64,000 bases of DNA from Clavelina lepadiformis. Lineage: Eukaryota; Chordata; Ascidiacea; Aplousobranchia; Clavelinidae. Position numbers and translations under genes: made by a program. The notes under the pieces were generated by a model. The model was not told the origin of the DNA and made no database searches. It saw only the letters and a program-made list of their open reading frames with translations. Position 1 is the first letter of the stretch. Every line of letters starts with the position of its first letter. Below, piece after piece: positions 22,771 to 34,407 of this stretch. The stretch is taken from positions 27,094,001 through 27,158,000 of the forward strand of contig NC_135240.1 in the NCBI RefSeq assembly GCF_947623445.1, read 5' to 3'.

Positions 22771-24796
22771 TGCTAAAGGATTCAAATCACCTTTGAAAAG
22801 AAGCAATGAGTCCAGCTGGAGGCCATTTCTTGATTTTTTTTTTGATTACATTCTCAAGTTGAAGGACACTGCTGGGGTACAAATGCTTAAAACAAGACGG
22901 AAAACAGGCTTTCTGGGATTCTTGATGGCAATAAGAAGTATAAAAGAGTTGTTTGAAGATTTAGTTGGGCAAAATCAATCTCCACTAAGATATATCTTAA
23001 CTTACAAGCTTAGCAAGGTCAGCAGGAGGTTTCAACAACAACCCGACAAGCCAGCAGTTTACAGCAGCTTATAAGTGCTTACTTCTAAGAAGTGATATTA
23101 AAGGTGGAGTTGGTAACTGTGAACAAAAGTTACCAATTGAAATTTTGCATATATATATTCAATGGTGCTTCAACTAGTAACCCTCAGCTGACAGAATCAG
23201 GTGCTCATATCATAAGAAAATATGACCTACTTGGACAGGATCTAGAAGTCGACGAAGATCATAGCCTCAGTGAAATTCCAAACATTCTTGGTTTGTCTGA
23301 ATACATAAAAGCTGCCATTTCATACATAGCTGGCTATGTTAGCAAAATGGTTGATAAGCAAATATTTTGGAGTCATTGTAGTCAAGCTCTTGGTTCAACA
23401 ACCAGTTTTCCAGTGTCTGACTTCCTGCAAATGAAAGATAAAGGCAAATTATTTAAACCTTCCGAAAGTGTAGTAGTAGTTTGCGAGGAAACTGAAAAAC
23501 AGTTTTCAACGTCTTCTTAAAACTACAAGAGGAAAACTTCCCCAAGGTAAAATGTAGCAAAATAATTTATATTTATCTGATATATATGTAAACACAGCTT
23601 ACTTGCATAATTACAAAAAATATAGAAGATTATATACAGTATCATATATACCTTGAATTTGTTATGTCGGTTTAGAAAAAGAAGTATCAGAAGGTATTGC
23701 AACATCTGTTCCGGCTAATATCAACCTATCTTTAGCATTCTGCAATCTTCAATATCATATGTTAGACACAAGTGTCACCAACAACTATATCTTTGACCTT
23801 ATAAAGTTAGTTTCAAAAGCATACTGCAAAATTCGACTTTACGACCTTGGAAAAGAGTACAATAAAGAAATTACCTGCAAAAAGATACAAAAAAAATTTA
23901 ACAAACTTGTACTATTCAGCCATCAGTAGTGACAAGTGGATGACTCGTTACTGTTTAATTTCAAATGTCAGTCATTGACATAGTAATGTATGTAGTAGTG
24001 ATTAGTGAATGGTTTTGTTTTATCTCTTTTGTTTTGTAAAATTGTACATGTAAATAAATTTGGCTAAATGTTTATGTCCTTTTTTACCAAATTTTACACG
24101 TTTTACAATATGGTCCAACAAATCAGATTCTTATTTGTAGTTAAAGTGTGGCACAATAGAAAACTAGGCCTATAGACTACAGTTAACTGAACATATTTCC
24201 AGATGTGGGCAGTCAATACTTTGACTTTGAAAGTACTGACATAGCACCAAAACTAGCGTAGGCATAAATCTCTCAAAATCTTGAAACTATCACTATAAAA
24301 GTACCAATGGCGACTAGCCTAGCTGTTGAGACGACTAAAAGAAAAAATTAATCCGGTATTGACGGTATAGCTTACAATGTAACACATTTCTGTCTGGGAT
24401 TCGGAACATGGTATTACAAAGTAATGTACGAAGGTACTGTATCAATGCCCATCTCCGATTATTCCAGTAGCCTATCTCTAAAATAATATCGTGCTAAAGC
24501 TATGAATTTTCAAAGTATACGGTAGTCCAGGCTACATACGGCATCGGCGTGTCCTACGATGTATAAAGAGTCCTAGCCCGTATAAGTTCTGCATAACGTT
24601 AGAACTAGGCTATTTTTACAAATATACCGTACTGGAGACAAGACAATTGTCGATACAACTCCATCACAATTCAGCACCACTGTTGCGACTGACTGACTGG
24701 GTCCCTTAATGGCGGATTCGCAAAGTTTCAATTTGGCTTCAATTTCAGAGGCGAGTTGAGCGATCTAGTGTTTTATAGGATATCTATGGTCCCAAC

Positions 24797-26688
24797 TGTC
24801 TTCCCCGAGGGAAAGAACCTGTAGGAAATGACGTAATCAAGTAGAATCATGTTGCCAAAGTATATTTTCCGCCAAATGATAACAAATAAAAGTTCATATT
24901 TTAATAACTATTAAAACAAAAATAATAAAAACTAAAGTTACAACATGTATTTTTTCAACTATAATCTACTTTGCTTAAAATTTAGTTGTGTATGGTATTT
25001 GTTGAAAACATATTGGAAATCTTCATTTCCCGCCAAAAGTGCACCTCGTGGTACAGTATTTGTTTTTTTTCTTGGCAAGGTAGCTCGCAAAATAAATGTT
25101 GCCCATTTCAGGACAAAAATCTTGGGTGTTTTCGTTATCATAAGAATAAATGTTGACAGTTTTAGCCCCACGGATGAGCTATTCAAATTCTCTGCTTTCT
25201 TTTATATCAATATGGCATTGGCATACACAGGGCAAGTTAGCCTCAGGCATCTACATTTACGGTACCGGGGCTGTATAAGCCTGTAACTTCCAGACTTATT
25301 CGGCAATTATGCTTTGGGCACTAACTACGGGAGATAAGCTTCGAACGCCGGTGAATATATAATTTTACCGGTGGCTAGTTACTGAAATAAGTAAGTAAAT
25401 CATTTGTAATTCAAAATCAGTAAGATAGAAGACCATTCTGAGATCATTGGTCTGGTTTCATCATTTTGCTTCCATGGGCATGTAAATTTGATCCCTGGGC
25501 ATATCTTGACATCGACTCAGTGTGAAATAGCAATGGCATAATCGTTCCGCCAAAGTCTAGTGGAAAGCATGGCAACTGTACGCAGAAGATTCATCGATGT
25601 GCACTCCAAATATCTCACTTATCACACTGGTGTATAAATAAAGAAAAACTGATTGTTTGAATGCCAATTTATAATAAATAAGGAAAGAATTGAAGTTTCA
25701 GTACACGCCTAAATTTGCGCGTTTGCACACATGATTTTTTTGTCAAAAACTGCCGTACTTTGTAGTCAACTGTCTTATATGCAACTCATATTTTCCTGCA
25801 GGTCTTTCTCAAGTTAATGCCGCCGTCTTGTTTTTCAGTCGCAAAATTTTTTTCGATCCCCTGTACTTAACGATAAAAATTGTTGACTGAAACAATTGTT
25901 GAACAATGAAATTGTCAATTTTAGGCCAAAAAAGTTAAATTTTATCACTTTTCACCTAGAATTTAGGCTAGTGTAAACATGCAACCTGGAAGTCTTTAAC
26001 GCGTCGTTTGCTGGGGTGATCCCTGCACTGAAGAACAACACCGGCCATACTGGCCTCTGATTGGTCTCACACACTATTTTTAACCATTACGTAGAGCGTC
26101 CAACAACACCATGGAAATCAGAGAATTTCAGCATATATGGTTTCTTAAGAAATAAAACTAAAGGGAATTTCACTGCACTTAATATAATCTTTGTATGCAT
26201 TTTTCTTGTGACATGATTTATAATGCCACACTAGAAAGGTTGTACTTACTCCGGTGGCGTAATGATTTTTATTCCTTCACCATGCTAGGAATCTTTGTCA
26301 AGTCATATTAACTTTCCATACAGAGCGTGGTATCTCTGGACTCATGGAATTTTGTCAATTTTCATTTCAAGCAAAGTTTAAAATAATAGACTAGCAGTAG
26401 ATTTAAACAAAATTACAAGTTTGTTGAGCAGGATTGTACGACTTTCGATTTTTCCTTATTAAGATGCTTTGAAAATAACGGGTTGTGCAATGGCATCGTG
26501 GGAAGTTTCGATGTTTGTGCCACATTTTTCACTTCAAACATATCTGCCATGTTGCCAGGCTTATTCTGTTTTATTTTAGTTTTTGTTGAATTATTTTTAA
26601 AAAATCCTGATTTATTTGCCAATGTTAATTTGTATCTTTTTTGCAGTGTTTTTTTCATAGTTTCAAGAGAATAAGGTCGCGTAAAAAC
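24797..26688. other. Intergenic stretch before the p53-family gene
   Basis: No supported coding exon. The 24945-25286 frame has no family. A dispersed repeat lies near 25978-26066. A pyrimidine-rich TTTTTTGCAG acceptor at 26629-26646 suggests that a 5' untranslated exon of the p53 gene lies somewhere in this stretch. Confidence 0.45.
25978..26066 (+). repeat. Dispersed repeat piece, copy 1
   Basis: The block ATGCAACCTGGAAG, then CTGGGGTGATCCCTGC and a CTCTGATT end, recurs in diverged form at 57507-57575 inside an intron of the CARF-domain gene. The surrounding sequence is also loosely similar (TTTTTTGTCAAAAA upstream in both). Family unknown. Confidence 0.6.
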
Positions 26689-28005
26689 ATGAGAAAATCC
26701 TGTCGGCATCCTGTAGATAAAACTCCATTTTCTGCAATTTGGTCGAAACAATTTCATTACGAAGAAGCGGATTTATTTCCAGATGTTAGTAATGTTACTC
26801 CAGTTGAAGAGAAAAGCAACACTTCCCCGAGCTATCAGAATCCTTCCAACACATCTCAACAACACTTCACCCAAACTGTCATGTCTGATACTTCCCAGTC
26901 GTTAGCTCTAGAATCTCTTCCACAGACAAGTTCTTCTTACCTACCAACGGCTGATGCAAAGGATGCATTTTACCAGCAAGTTGTTCCGCCTCAGCTTGAT
27001 GCTGTGCAATCCTGCGCAAAGTACTCTGAGCCATTTGGTCAACTGGTGATGAAATGTGAACCACCTGAAAAACTTGTTGATGTAAACCTCAATACAAATG
27101 ATACAATGGATGATCAGGTTCATGTTGCAGAAGATTTTCTACAGATGGACTTGCATTGGCCGCAATCTGTCAACCATTTTCCAGCAACAAATAATTATGA
27201 AGGGGACTATGGGTTCCGGATCAGCTTCGGAGAGCACACTGAGAATGCCCCAAAAAGTGTTCATTACACATATTCAGTCCAATTAAACAAGATTTTTGCT
27301 CAAATGCTAGAAATCGTACCCGTTGAATATAGGTGCACATTTCCTCCTCCAGAAAACTGCAGAATCAAAGCATTACTCGTCTATAAGAAATCAGCAGATA
27401 TCAGCAAGTTGGTAACTAAATGCAGCAACCATAGAGCATCTGACGTCAATGGGGAAAATCCCAACCACCTTGTGCTTGCAAACATGCCTCATTTGTCGGA
27501 TGTTCAGTACGGCTTGACCACCGAAGGCCGGGAATATGTGAGCATGCCGTATGAACCACCACAGATAGGAATGATGACTAGTGTGCTCCATTTCAAATTC
27601 ACCTGCCTCTCGAGCTGTAAAGACGGTATCAATCGCCGTCCACTGGTCTTGAAGTTTCATCTTGAATCACCGACTGGTGATGTTTTAGGCAGGCAGGTCG
27701 TTGACCTTTGCATCTGCACATGCCCGGGCCGAGATCGCACAAAAGAAGAAACGAAACTGTTCAAGAAGAGAAGTGAAGAGACCAAAAAGCTGAAGAGACC
27801 AAACCCAGCTGCCATAAGTGGCAGTCAGCCAAAACAGAGTAACCCGGGCAGTGAAACCTACACATTCACGTGGAAGACAGAACACAGAGAGGTGTACGAC
27901 AAATTACAGGACTATGCCCAAAGCATTGAAATGGTAGCGAGGCTTTCTCCTGCAACAAAGGAATGCCTAATCGCTGACATGAAAAGGGATGAAGAAAGGC
28001 AGTAA
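26689..28005 (+). CDS. tp53/tp73: p53/p63/p73-family transcription factor, coding region in one exon
   Basis: Sequence-specific DNA-binding regulator of the damage response. About 438 residues. N-terminus: PFSAIWSKQF, an FxxxW-type transactivation / MDM2-binding motif. The DNA-binding domain runs from about residue 180 to 350: QLNKIFAQML, PPPENCRIKAL, zinc ligands in KCSNH and CLSSC, NRRP (human R248 kept) and CPGRDR. The position of human R273 is Cys (DLCICTCPGRDR). Tetramerisation-like end: SETYTFTWKTEHREVYDKLQ, which matches the p73 strand-helix. No SAM domain follows. The start is the first ATG after a strong acceptor (TTTTTTGCAG at 26646); the frame is also open to 26641. The lack of introns is unusual for the family, though single-exon members are known in tunicates. 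Confidence 0.93.
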   Translation: MRKSCRHPVDKTPFSAIWSKQFHYEEADLFPDVSNVTPVEEKSNTSPSYQNPSNTSQQHFTQTVMSDTSQSLALESLPQTSSSYLPTADAKDAFYQQVVPPQLDAVQSCAKYSEPFGQLVMKCEPPEKLVDVNLNTNDTMDDQVHVAEDFLQMDLHWPQSVNHFPATNNYEGDYGFRISFGEHTENAPKSVHYTYSVQLNKIFAQMLEIVPVEYRCTFPPPENCRIKALLVYKKSADISKLVTKCSNHRASDVNGENPNHLVLANMPHLSDVQYGLTTEGREYVSMPYEPPQIGMMTSVLHFKFTCLSSCKDGINRRPLVLKFHLESPTGDVLGRQVVDLCICTCPGRDRTKEETKLFKKRSEETKKLKRPNPAAISGSQPKQSNPGSETYTFTWKTEHREVYDKLQDYAQSIEMVARLSPATKECLIADMKRDEERQ

Positions 28006-28704
28006 AACTTCACATTTTGTTCGTTATCGTTTCTCTTTTCTTGCCAGCATGTCAGATTGTGTTGACATATTTCTATCGTGCCTTATTATGCTTGCATTGA
28101 TCATTCATTTGCCTTCACAGCAAAAAAATTTTCACACTATTAATTAATAATAGATTTCTGATGCAAAATGCTAAAATAATGGTGTTAAAGTTTCTTATTT
28201 CTGTTTTTTTCAAGTATATTTTCGTCTCACTTTTTTAATAAGTTGTTATTTTTGTAATCGATTTTTCCTTTTGTTCTATGCATTTTTTTATGTCCATAAT
28301 TATTGTCCTTTTTTAGATTGATAACATATTGGCTTGGTTTTGTTAGAGATTCTGCCCAATTTTAAATTGAGTTTCAGTGGCTAGATTTTTTAAGATTTTT
28401 CTCAGCAGAACAAGTTCTATGTCATTTTTTAGTATTGTGAAACACATTGTTGCTTTATTCTGAAGCCTGCTTTCGTGTTGTTATTATTCATTGCCAGTTT
28501 TCATTCTTTTCTGACTCTTTGTAAGATGTCATCGTTTCGTAAATTAAACATTTTCCTAACTACCAACACGTGTTCTTGTACAATCTTTTTTCTTGTCTTT
28601 AAGGAAAGAAGACTTTTATGTTGTAGTGATTGGGCTTGATATTATCCAAAGACATGAGGCCGACTAACACCTTGGTAGTTATCACCAATGATCAAACATA
28701 TACG
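28006..28704 (+). other. Likely 3' UTR and flank of the p53-family gene
   Basis: T-rich sequence following the stop with no open frame of note. No single poly(A) signal stands out. Confidence 0.4.
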
Positions 28705-28917
28705 TTAATAAGCTGCGTAGACTTTGCGTCTGTGTTGCCTTCTTAATGTGGCAATGCAAATAAGTACAATGATAATAATTAGACAATTACTCGCAATTAC
28801 AACTGTAAACTTATCGGAACACACCCTACCTGGACCTGTAATAAAAAGGCCTTTCATCGAGGTGCATTTGGGCAACTTGGCGTTATAGCCTCGGCCGCAA
28901 GCAAACATTCTCGCCAC
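28705..28917 (-). CDS. Small hypothetical membrane-protein ORF
   Basis: The 70-codon frame has four Cys in the first half and then a strong transmembrane segment (FTVVIASNCLIIIIVLICIA), followed by a basic tail RRQHRRKVYAAY. This could be the last exon of a single-pass membrane protein, since the frame is open upstream at an acceptor-like site. No family recognised and no partner exons identified. Confidence 0.25.
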   Translation of the reverse strand: MARMFACGRGYNAKLPKCTSMKGLFITGPGRVCSDKFTVVIASNCLIIIIVLICIATLRRQHRRKVYAAY

Positions 28918-30529
28918 GCTCGAAAAGGTGAATTGCTGCAGTTGGTTGAATTTAGAATTTGTATTATTTTGGTGATTTTCAACCGATTTTAATAATTTCG
29001 GCCGATCATTATTTTCCGTACTACTAGTACTTTCTAACTAAGAAATAAAAAGATTTCACTGCAGAAACACTTTAACCATGGGCTGCGTGATCTCCTTTCA
29101 GTGAAATAAGTCACTCTCTTCTATTACATCTTTTTTTTTTTGAGTTCTCGGAGCTTTATCACTTTTTTCCACCCATTAATTGTGTATGAGCATTTTTTCA
29201 TTAGTGCTCTAACAACAGTTAACCTCACAATTAATGGCAAAAAATAAAAGCTAACTAAACAAAGTTATTGCCGCTCATATGGTATATTTTTTTTAAATTT
29301 TCCCTTAAAATTTGTAAAAAATTTACGTGCAGGTTACCACAAGAAAAGTTCCCAGGGAGATAAGTGACGCCGATTTCTACAAGAAACTTGGTGTTAGCAG
29401 CAACTCTTATGACCTGTTTAACGGCAAACAAATTTAGGCTTAAGTTTATGCGCAACTATCAACTTTTACTCTTTAAGAATATTTTTAAAGCTTAGCTACT
29501 TGATCTTATACTGCATTGCATGCAAAGATGGACATCTGCCATCGTTTTTGGTCTAACTTCAGTACAACATTTTTGTACCAGCCACTGGTAGCCTACCAGT
29601 GTCTTACTGCTAGGCTTATATAGGCAAGAGCATACTCAAGTGCGGTTATAATTACATTAATTAGCGCTTTTCAGGTGCACAATTATGTGCGCTTAGCTGA
29701 ATTTTGTGTATATTTAACCATTTTTGGACACAGTCTTTATGCATTTTTACAAGATTTGTAGCCTATATAGCATGGGTTTTAGAAATACATAGGCTGACAG
29801 AGGCTTGCTAAAGCATTAAAACCAGCACCGGGCTGCCCGTAAGTGCGCACTTGAAGTGAAACCTCAGATATTTTGCCCACCCAAAATCTGGTTGAAAACG
29901 CCGAAAAAATGCTGTCTGGCCAATGTGGTCACACCGTATGGCGTATGCCATGGTGGAAAGTGTGGCACCTGCACACACGAGATTCACCAACAAGAACGAC
30001 GAACTTTTTATCTTCACGTCTATTTATAGATTTTATAATAAATTAACAAAAAAATTATCTTTCAGTGCATACTGCCACACCATAATTTGCATGTTGAACG
30101 CATCGTATTTGCATTTTTTGTTGAAAACTGCCATACTTTTCAATCAGAATAGTATTTTTATGCATGCGGTAGGCTGTACGCTTAAACCTTAACCCTATAT
30201 AGTTTATCGTGGCAGTCTACATTCCATTTGCTTAACCCAATACTAAAGAGAAAACCAACCCAGACTGGATAGAGTCTGGTAAACTCTGAAGAAAGCTGTA
30301 GGCATGTTGGCTTAACTTACATCACCCACTTTCTGCTGTTGACAGGTGTTTGCTCGTGACGATTATCAATACTATAACTGTTTACAGTATTATGCACTGA
30401 TTTTAACTTGCACTTAGTCCATGGCTTGACTGTATTTGCTTCGGGTTATACATGAAATAAATTATCCCCATGCTGTCAAGTACTGATGTGGTCCAAGCAC
30501 TTTAGCATGCAACAAGTTTGATCATTACG
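28918..30529. other. Gene-free stretch upstream of MFI
   Basis: No coding exon supported. Short poly-T and AT-rich runs only. The right part should contain the MFI promoter. Confidence 0.45.
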
Positions 30530-33500
30530 ATGAAGAAGAAAGAAGCGACATCAATATTGGCGGGAGTCGCATTCAAGTCGACACATGATAATGTGGATGC
30601 AGTTACATTTGCGTTGGCTCGAGCGGGAAAAACGAAAAGACAGAAGCACTTTCTGAGCGATGGTGATGTGTTAGAAAAGCTGGTAAGTGCAGCCATCGAA
30701 ATATCAAGGATATGGAGAGGATACAGTTGCAGGTGATTCCTTTTTTTCAGGAACTTTACTTCACTTTCATTGTCTGAACTTTAGTGACCATAAAAAAGTT
30801 TAATTAGTACTCATGCTTTCTAGTTTTTATTCAACAAATCTGAACTAGTGCTTTTAATTAATTGTACTAAAATTATTCTTTCTTCTGCCTGTTTGAGCAA
30901 TACATATTTTATTACAATCCAGGAAAAAGTGTAAAAAAGTTTTCACCCATCACCAACAAAGCGGTCAAATAAAATTTAAATCAGATGAGGATTTCACAAC
31001 CCAACCAGTCACAAAGTTTGAAATAGAAAGAAAGTCACCAGCTTTGCCTGATGCGAAACATTCAAACGAAAGTTTTCATTTTCATGAAGAGGTGAATTTT
31101 TCTAGGAAAATAGTCTTTAAATCTTTAATTCTTTAAACATTCTAAAATAACTGCAAAACGGTATTCTTTTTGATCAAAGGTGCTTTCCCAAGATGGAAAA
31201 AGTGAAGTCTCAGATACCCAAGGTCAGTAAGATTTATTTGGATAGATGGTGCTGCTTAAATAGTGGAATGTGTATGATAACTGCTAATAATGTTGCTTTC
31301 ATATATTTTAGTACAAAGACAAGACACTCCACCAAAGTTTAGAGAAGTGATTAAAGTCACGTCAGCAAAATCAGTTGCCCCGGGTTTGTGAAGATTTCTT
31401 TTGATGATCACAATTAGATGAGTGATGCTCACTGTAGGTGGTCGTAATGCATATTATAAATAAGGTTATCATTAATTTAGAACAAATACGAGACGCCCAA
31501 CCAAAGTCTAAGAAAGTGTTTAAGACCAAATCAGGAAAGTCAGATGCTGCAACTGTAATTCAGAGAGCTTGGAGACGACATATTGTAAGTTTTTATGTAT
31601 ATGCTAAGCAATTGTTGGTGGATAGAATTAATTAAAAGTAAGTCAAAAAGTTATTACGGTAAGTTGTTAATTCGGTCTGTCAATTGACACATTATTATGA
31701 CGTCATAATATTGTGGTGGTCTGGTGCACAGGTAGCCTTCTCGGGTTCGAAATTTAACCACTTTTCTTCAGCCATTAGCTCGATGGCCGAATATCTGTCA
31801 GCTGGCAGTTAACTGCCATAGTTGTTAATTGTCATGTCACATGGTTAACTGCAGCAAAGCTGTTATTTGTTACTAAGAAATTGGATGAAAAAAGTTTCAT
31901 CAGCAACTCATGTTGCGCTAGACCACAAAGTCTTTCAAGAAAACAAATTATTCAAGTATTAAAACGAATAACAGAGTAACAAATTTTCTTGAACTAATTT
32001 ATTACCAAACATTTTGCTCCAAATTCTTTGATACACGTTTTCAGTTAATGATAACAAAATATTTAGTTGCTAAGAGCTCTTAGCTGGTCAAATGTTTCTA
32101 TTCCTACACCAACACATATGTATAATTCCTTTAAACTGCAAGTAAATGTAATGCAATTACAGGACATGCAAGTCTTTCGATATTATCGAGATTTGATCAA
32201 TTTTCGAGGTCAGGGTGATCCAGCTCTTATGCTCCGATGCATAAATCCTAATGAAGCGAAGCTTCTGGATGCAGCGTCAGGGATTCATGTTCGTTTTCGA
32301 CTGGCAGGAGTATGAGTTTTATCATCGCTGTTTCAAATTGTTTGGCTAAACTCTTCCGCAAGCAAGTCCTTGCTAATTCCATTTTTAGGAGAAGTTTCCC
32401 CCAAACATCTATTACAAGATTTACACACATCGGCACATTGTGGACATGTGCGCCAACAGTCCTAAGGATTACACGAAACCTGGCACTAAGACAGCCACAG
32501 CCAAGCAAACTCATACAAGGTTAGTTACTGAAGTAACAACTGTTATCAGCTTGTGGTCTTTGTTTGGTAAGCATTTCAACTCTGCCCGAATTTTTTAAAG
32601 TTAATAAATGGTCCGTGGCATCGCCAGGGCCCTTACTTTGTAGAATAACCAAACATGAAGCATTTGCGTACTTCACGAATCCTTTCACGACTTTCTTTCC
32701 TCACCAGGAACCTTCCCATGCATTCATACACAGAAGCAGACGGTTGGTATGAGAGATATGAGAATAATGGTTGGCGGCTTGTATCAGATCGTCTCATATA
32801 TGCTTCGATGGTGAGACGGAGAGGAATGGTCCTTGCTGTTAAGGGTCTTGTTCCGGCAAGGAACATTTACAAGCAGTGATTTGTTTTTGTTATCTAGGAC
32901 CCGGTAACTTGGGAGAGCTCAAGGAAAAAAGTGCAATTTCACCACGTGAAGTTGCAACGTAAGACGGACGTTGAACACCGAAGAAGACAAAGAAAAATTG
33001 AATGGATGAAGAAAATGTACAAGTAAGTCTCTGCCTTGTTTTTGAAAGTCTATGGCGGGCTTTATTTTACACCACGCTTTGCACATCAGGGAAGGGATGT
33101 TAAAAGCGCGGGAAAACGACTCCGATACTACCGAGCTTGTCCAGAAAGCAGCCCGGGGTTTGGTCAACACCGTCAACACGCAAGGATCGGAAGCCGTCAT
33201 GGATTGGGAGGTGATATAATTTTTCTGATGACGTAGTGTGGTAGCATATGCCATTAGATACGCGCAGAGCTGCTGAAATCTACTTAAATAACAGCCACAG
33301 ACTGATCCCAGAGATGGATCACAACCCACAGACGACTAATGCCGTGAGTTGCTGACAGTGGAACAGTCTTAACAAAATAAGTGCCGATTAATTAATTATT
33401 TTCCCGGCCGCTTTTCTGAGAGTATGGCTCGTATTGAGTCCGACATACGTAGTGAGCCGATTGGCGTACAAGAAAATTACATCCTAATTGCTGAATATAC

Positions 33501-33969
33501 AAACCTCACATGAGGTTACAAAAGTAGAGACAGGTGGCCACAGGACTGTCCGATTGCCGGGTCAAGTTTTTTAACCGAGTTTCTACTTCAGGTCGATGAA
33601 CTCTTGCAGTGGACGACGGCGCTTAATTTCGACGACTACCTCGAGGTGTGGAAGGAGTCGGCGACCAGCAACGTGTCTGAGATCGACGTCGCCAACATCC
33701 CCCACTCCCGGAATCCCCTGTTCTCGGGGGAACACCCCAACGGGGCCACTGCCGTCAACTTTGACCCGTATTCGCTAACCAGGTCGTCGTCTATAGGAAT
33801 GCGTCAGCCCCAACACAAGGGGATTCCCCTGCTTTCTGGGTCGCAGAGGGGTGAATCGAGGGTGGTAAGACGCGAAGAGACACAGTTGGGGCGGAATAGG
33901 GGTGTGGTTAGTGAGGAGTCTGTGTTTATGGGCGGCTCCCGCGATTTAATCGAAGCCACCGCGAGATGA
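30530..33969 (+). CDS. MFI: MFI / C11orf65 homologue (mitochondrial fission factor interactor), 11 exons
   Basis: Human MFI binds the mitochondrial fission machinery. Exons: 30530-30732, 30923-31091, 31180-31222, 31312-31383, 31481-31584, 32163-32309, 32389-32519, 32708-32810, 32898-33022, 33090-33210, 33592-33969. Two IQ-like motifs: IEISRIWRGYSCR in exon 1 and AATVIQRAWRRHI in exon 5. From exon 6 the match to human is close: MQVFRYYRDLINFRGQGDP, NPNEAKLLDAASGIHVRFRL, FPPNIYYKIYTHR, WYERYENNGWRLVSD, RKIEWMKKMY, VMDWEVDELLQWTTALNFDD and WKESATSN. The Ser/Arg-rich C-terminus of about 80 residues is not conserved. Exons 2 to 4 are weakly conserved and rest mainly on splice signals and open phase. 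Confidence 0.9.
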
Positions 33970-34407
33970 CTTTTCGTCACAGCGTTTCTTTCACACATCT
34001 TCAACTTTTCATAAATATCCCAACACTGTGAATTGTCTTCAAATAATCCTGACAAACGTAACGCAACAAGAATATGACAGCACAGCGGTATAAGTTGAAA
34101 AGATCTGTTATTATAAAGTCAAATTTCCTTTATTAAATAAGACGACGCAGTTTAAGGAAAGCGGCCACACAATCAGCTTATAATTGCAGTGAAAGAATTC
34201 TTTGCATTGTTAAGCCGTAGAACGAATCCTGTTCTTTTATTATTATGACGTAGGAAGTGACATCACCTTCTGTCGCCAATAAGGTTGAAGTTATTCGAAA
34301 ACGGGATGCTATTGGTTGGCCAAGTTGACGTCATGTCGCTGTACCAACCAATCCACGGTAACCTTGCTGATAAACCTGAAATATGACATGCAAGGTTTCC
34401 TTGTATA

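Larger units (their letters stand above)
21250..23929 (+). pseudogene. P element transposase (THAP9-like), catalytic region, broken
   Basis: Cut-and-paste transposase with RNase H-like fold. The match runs from about 21250 (YSTEL, FYSSKAYEYVRKTFNLALP) through ALMLDEMAI (first catalytic Asp region), VTCDGPSSH (second Asp region) and LLDVCHMLKLIRN. At 22218 the frame is cut after NPCAK by a hAT element. It resumes at 22779 with GFKSPLKRSNESSWRPF. After ILTYKLS the conserved QDHLELFF-type segment is missing and the frame changes to RSAGGFNNNPTSQQFTAAY. The lost segment contains the D-x-x-E that corresponds to Drosophila D528/E531. Further exons follow at about 23176-23520 (SYIAGYVSKM) and 23670-23929 (NLSLAFCNLQYHMLDTSV). 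Besides the hAT insertion, the deletion alone should abolish activity. Confidence 0.88.
19036..24788 (+). mobile_element. P element, about 5.75 kb, with a nested hAT element
   Basis: The termini are inverted repeats of at least 31 bp starting CATAGATATCCTATAAAAC, the same on both ends, bounded by an 8-bp duplication. Just inside, a further 60 bp or so is similar in inverted orientation (TGAAGCCAATTGAA and TAAGGGACCC on the left against 24712-24755 on the right). The 5' CA / 3' TG ends agree with the Drosophila P element. It contains a possible THAP first exon (19233-19396), a coiled-coil exon, the THAP9/P-type transposase exons and a 552-bp hAT insertion at 22219-22770. The element looks structurally complete at its ends, but its transposase is broken, so it could move only with help in trans. 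Confidence 0.92.
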
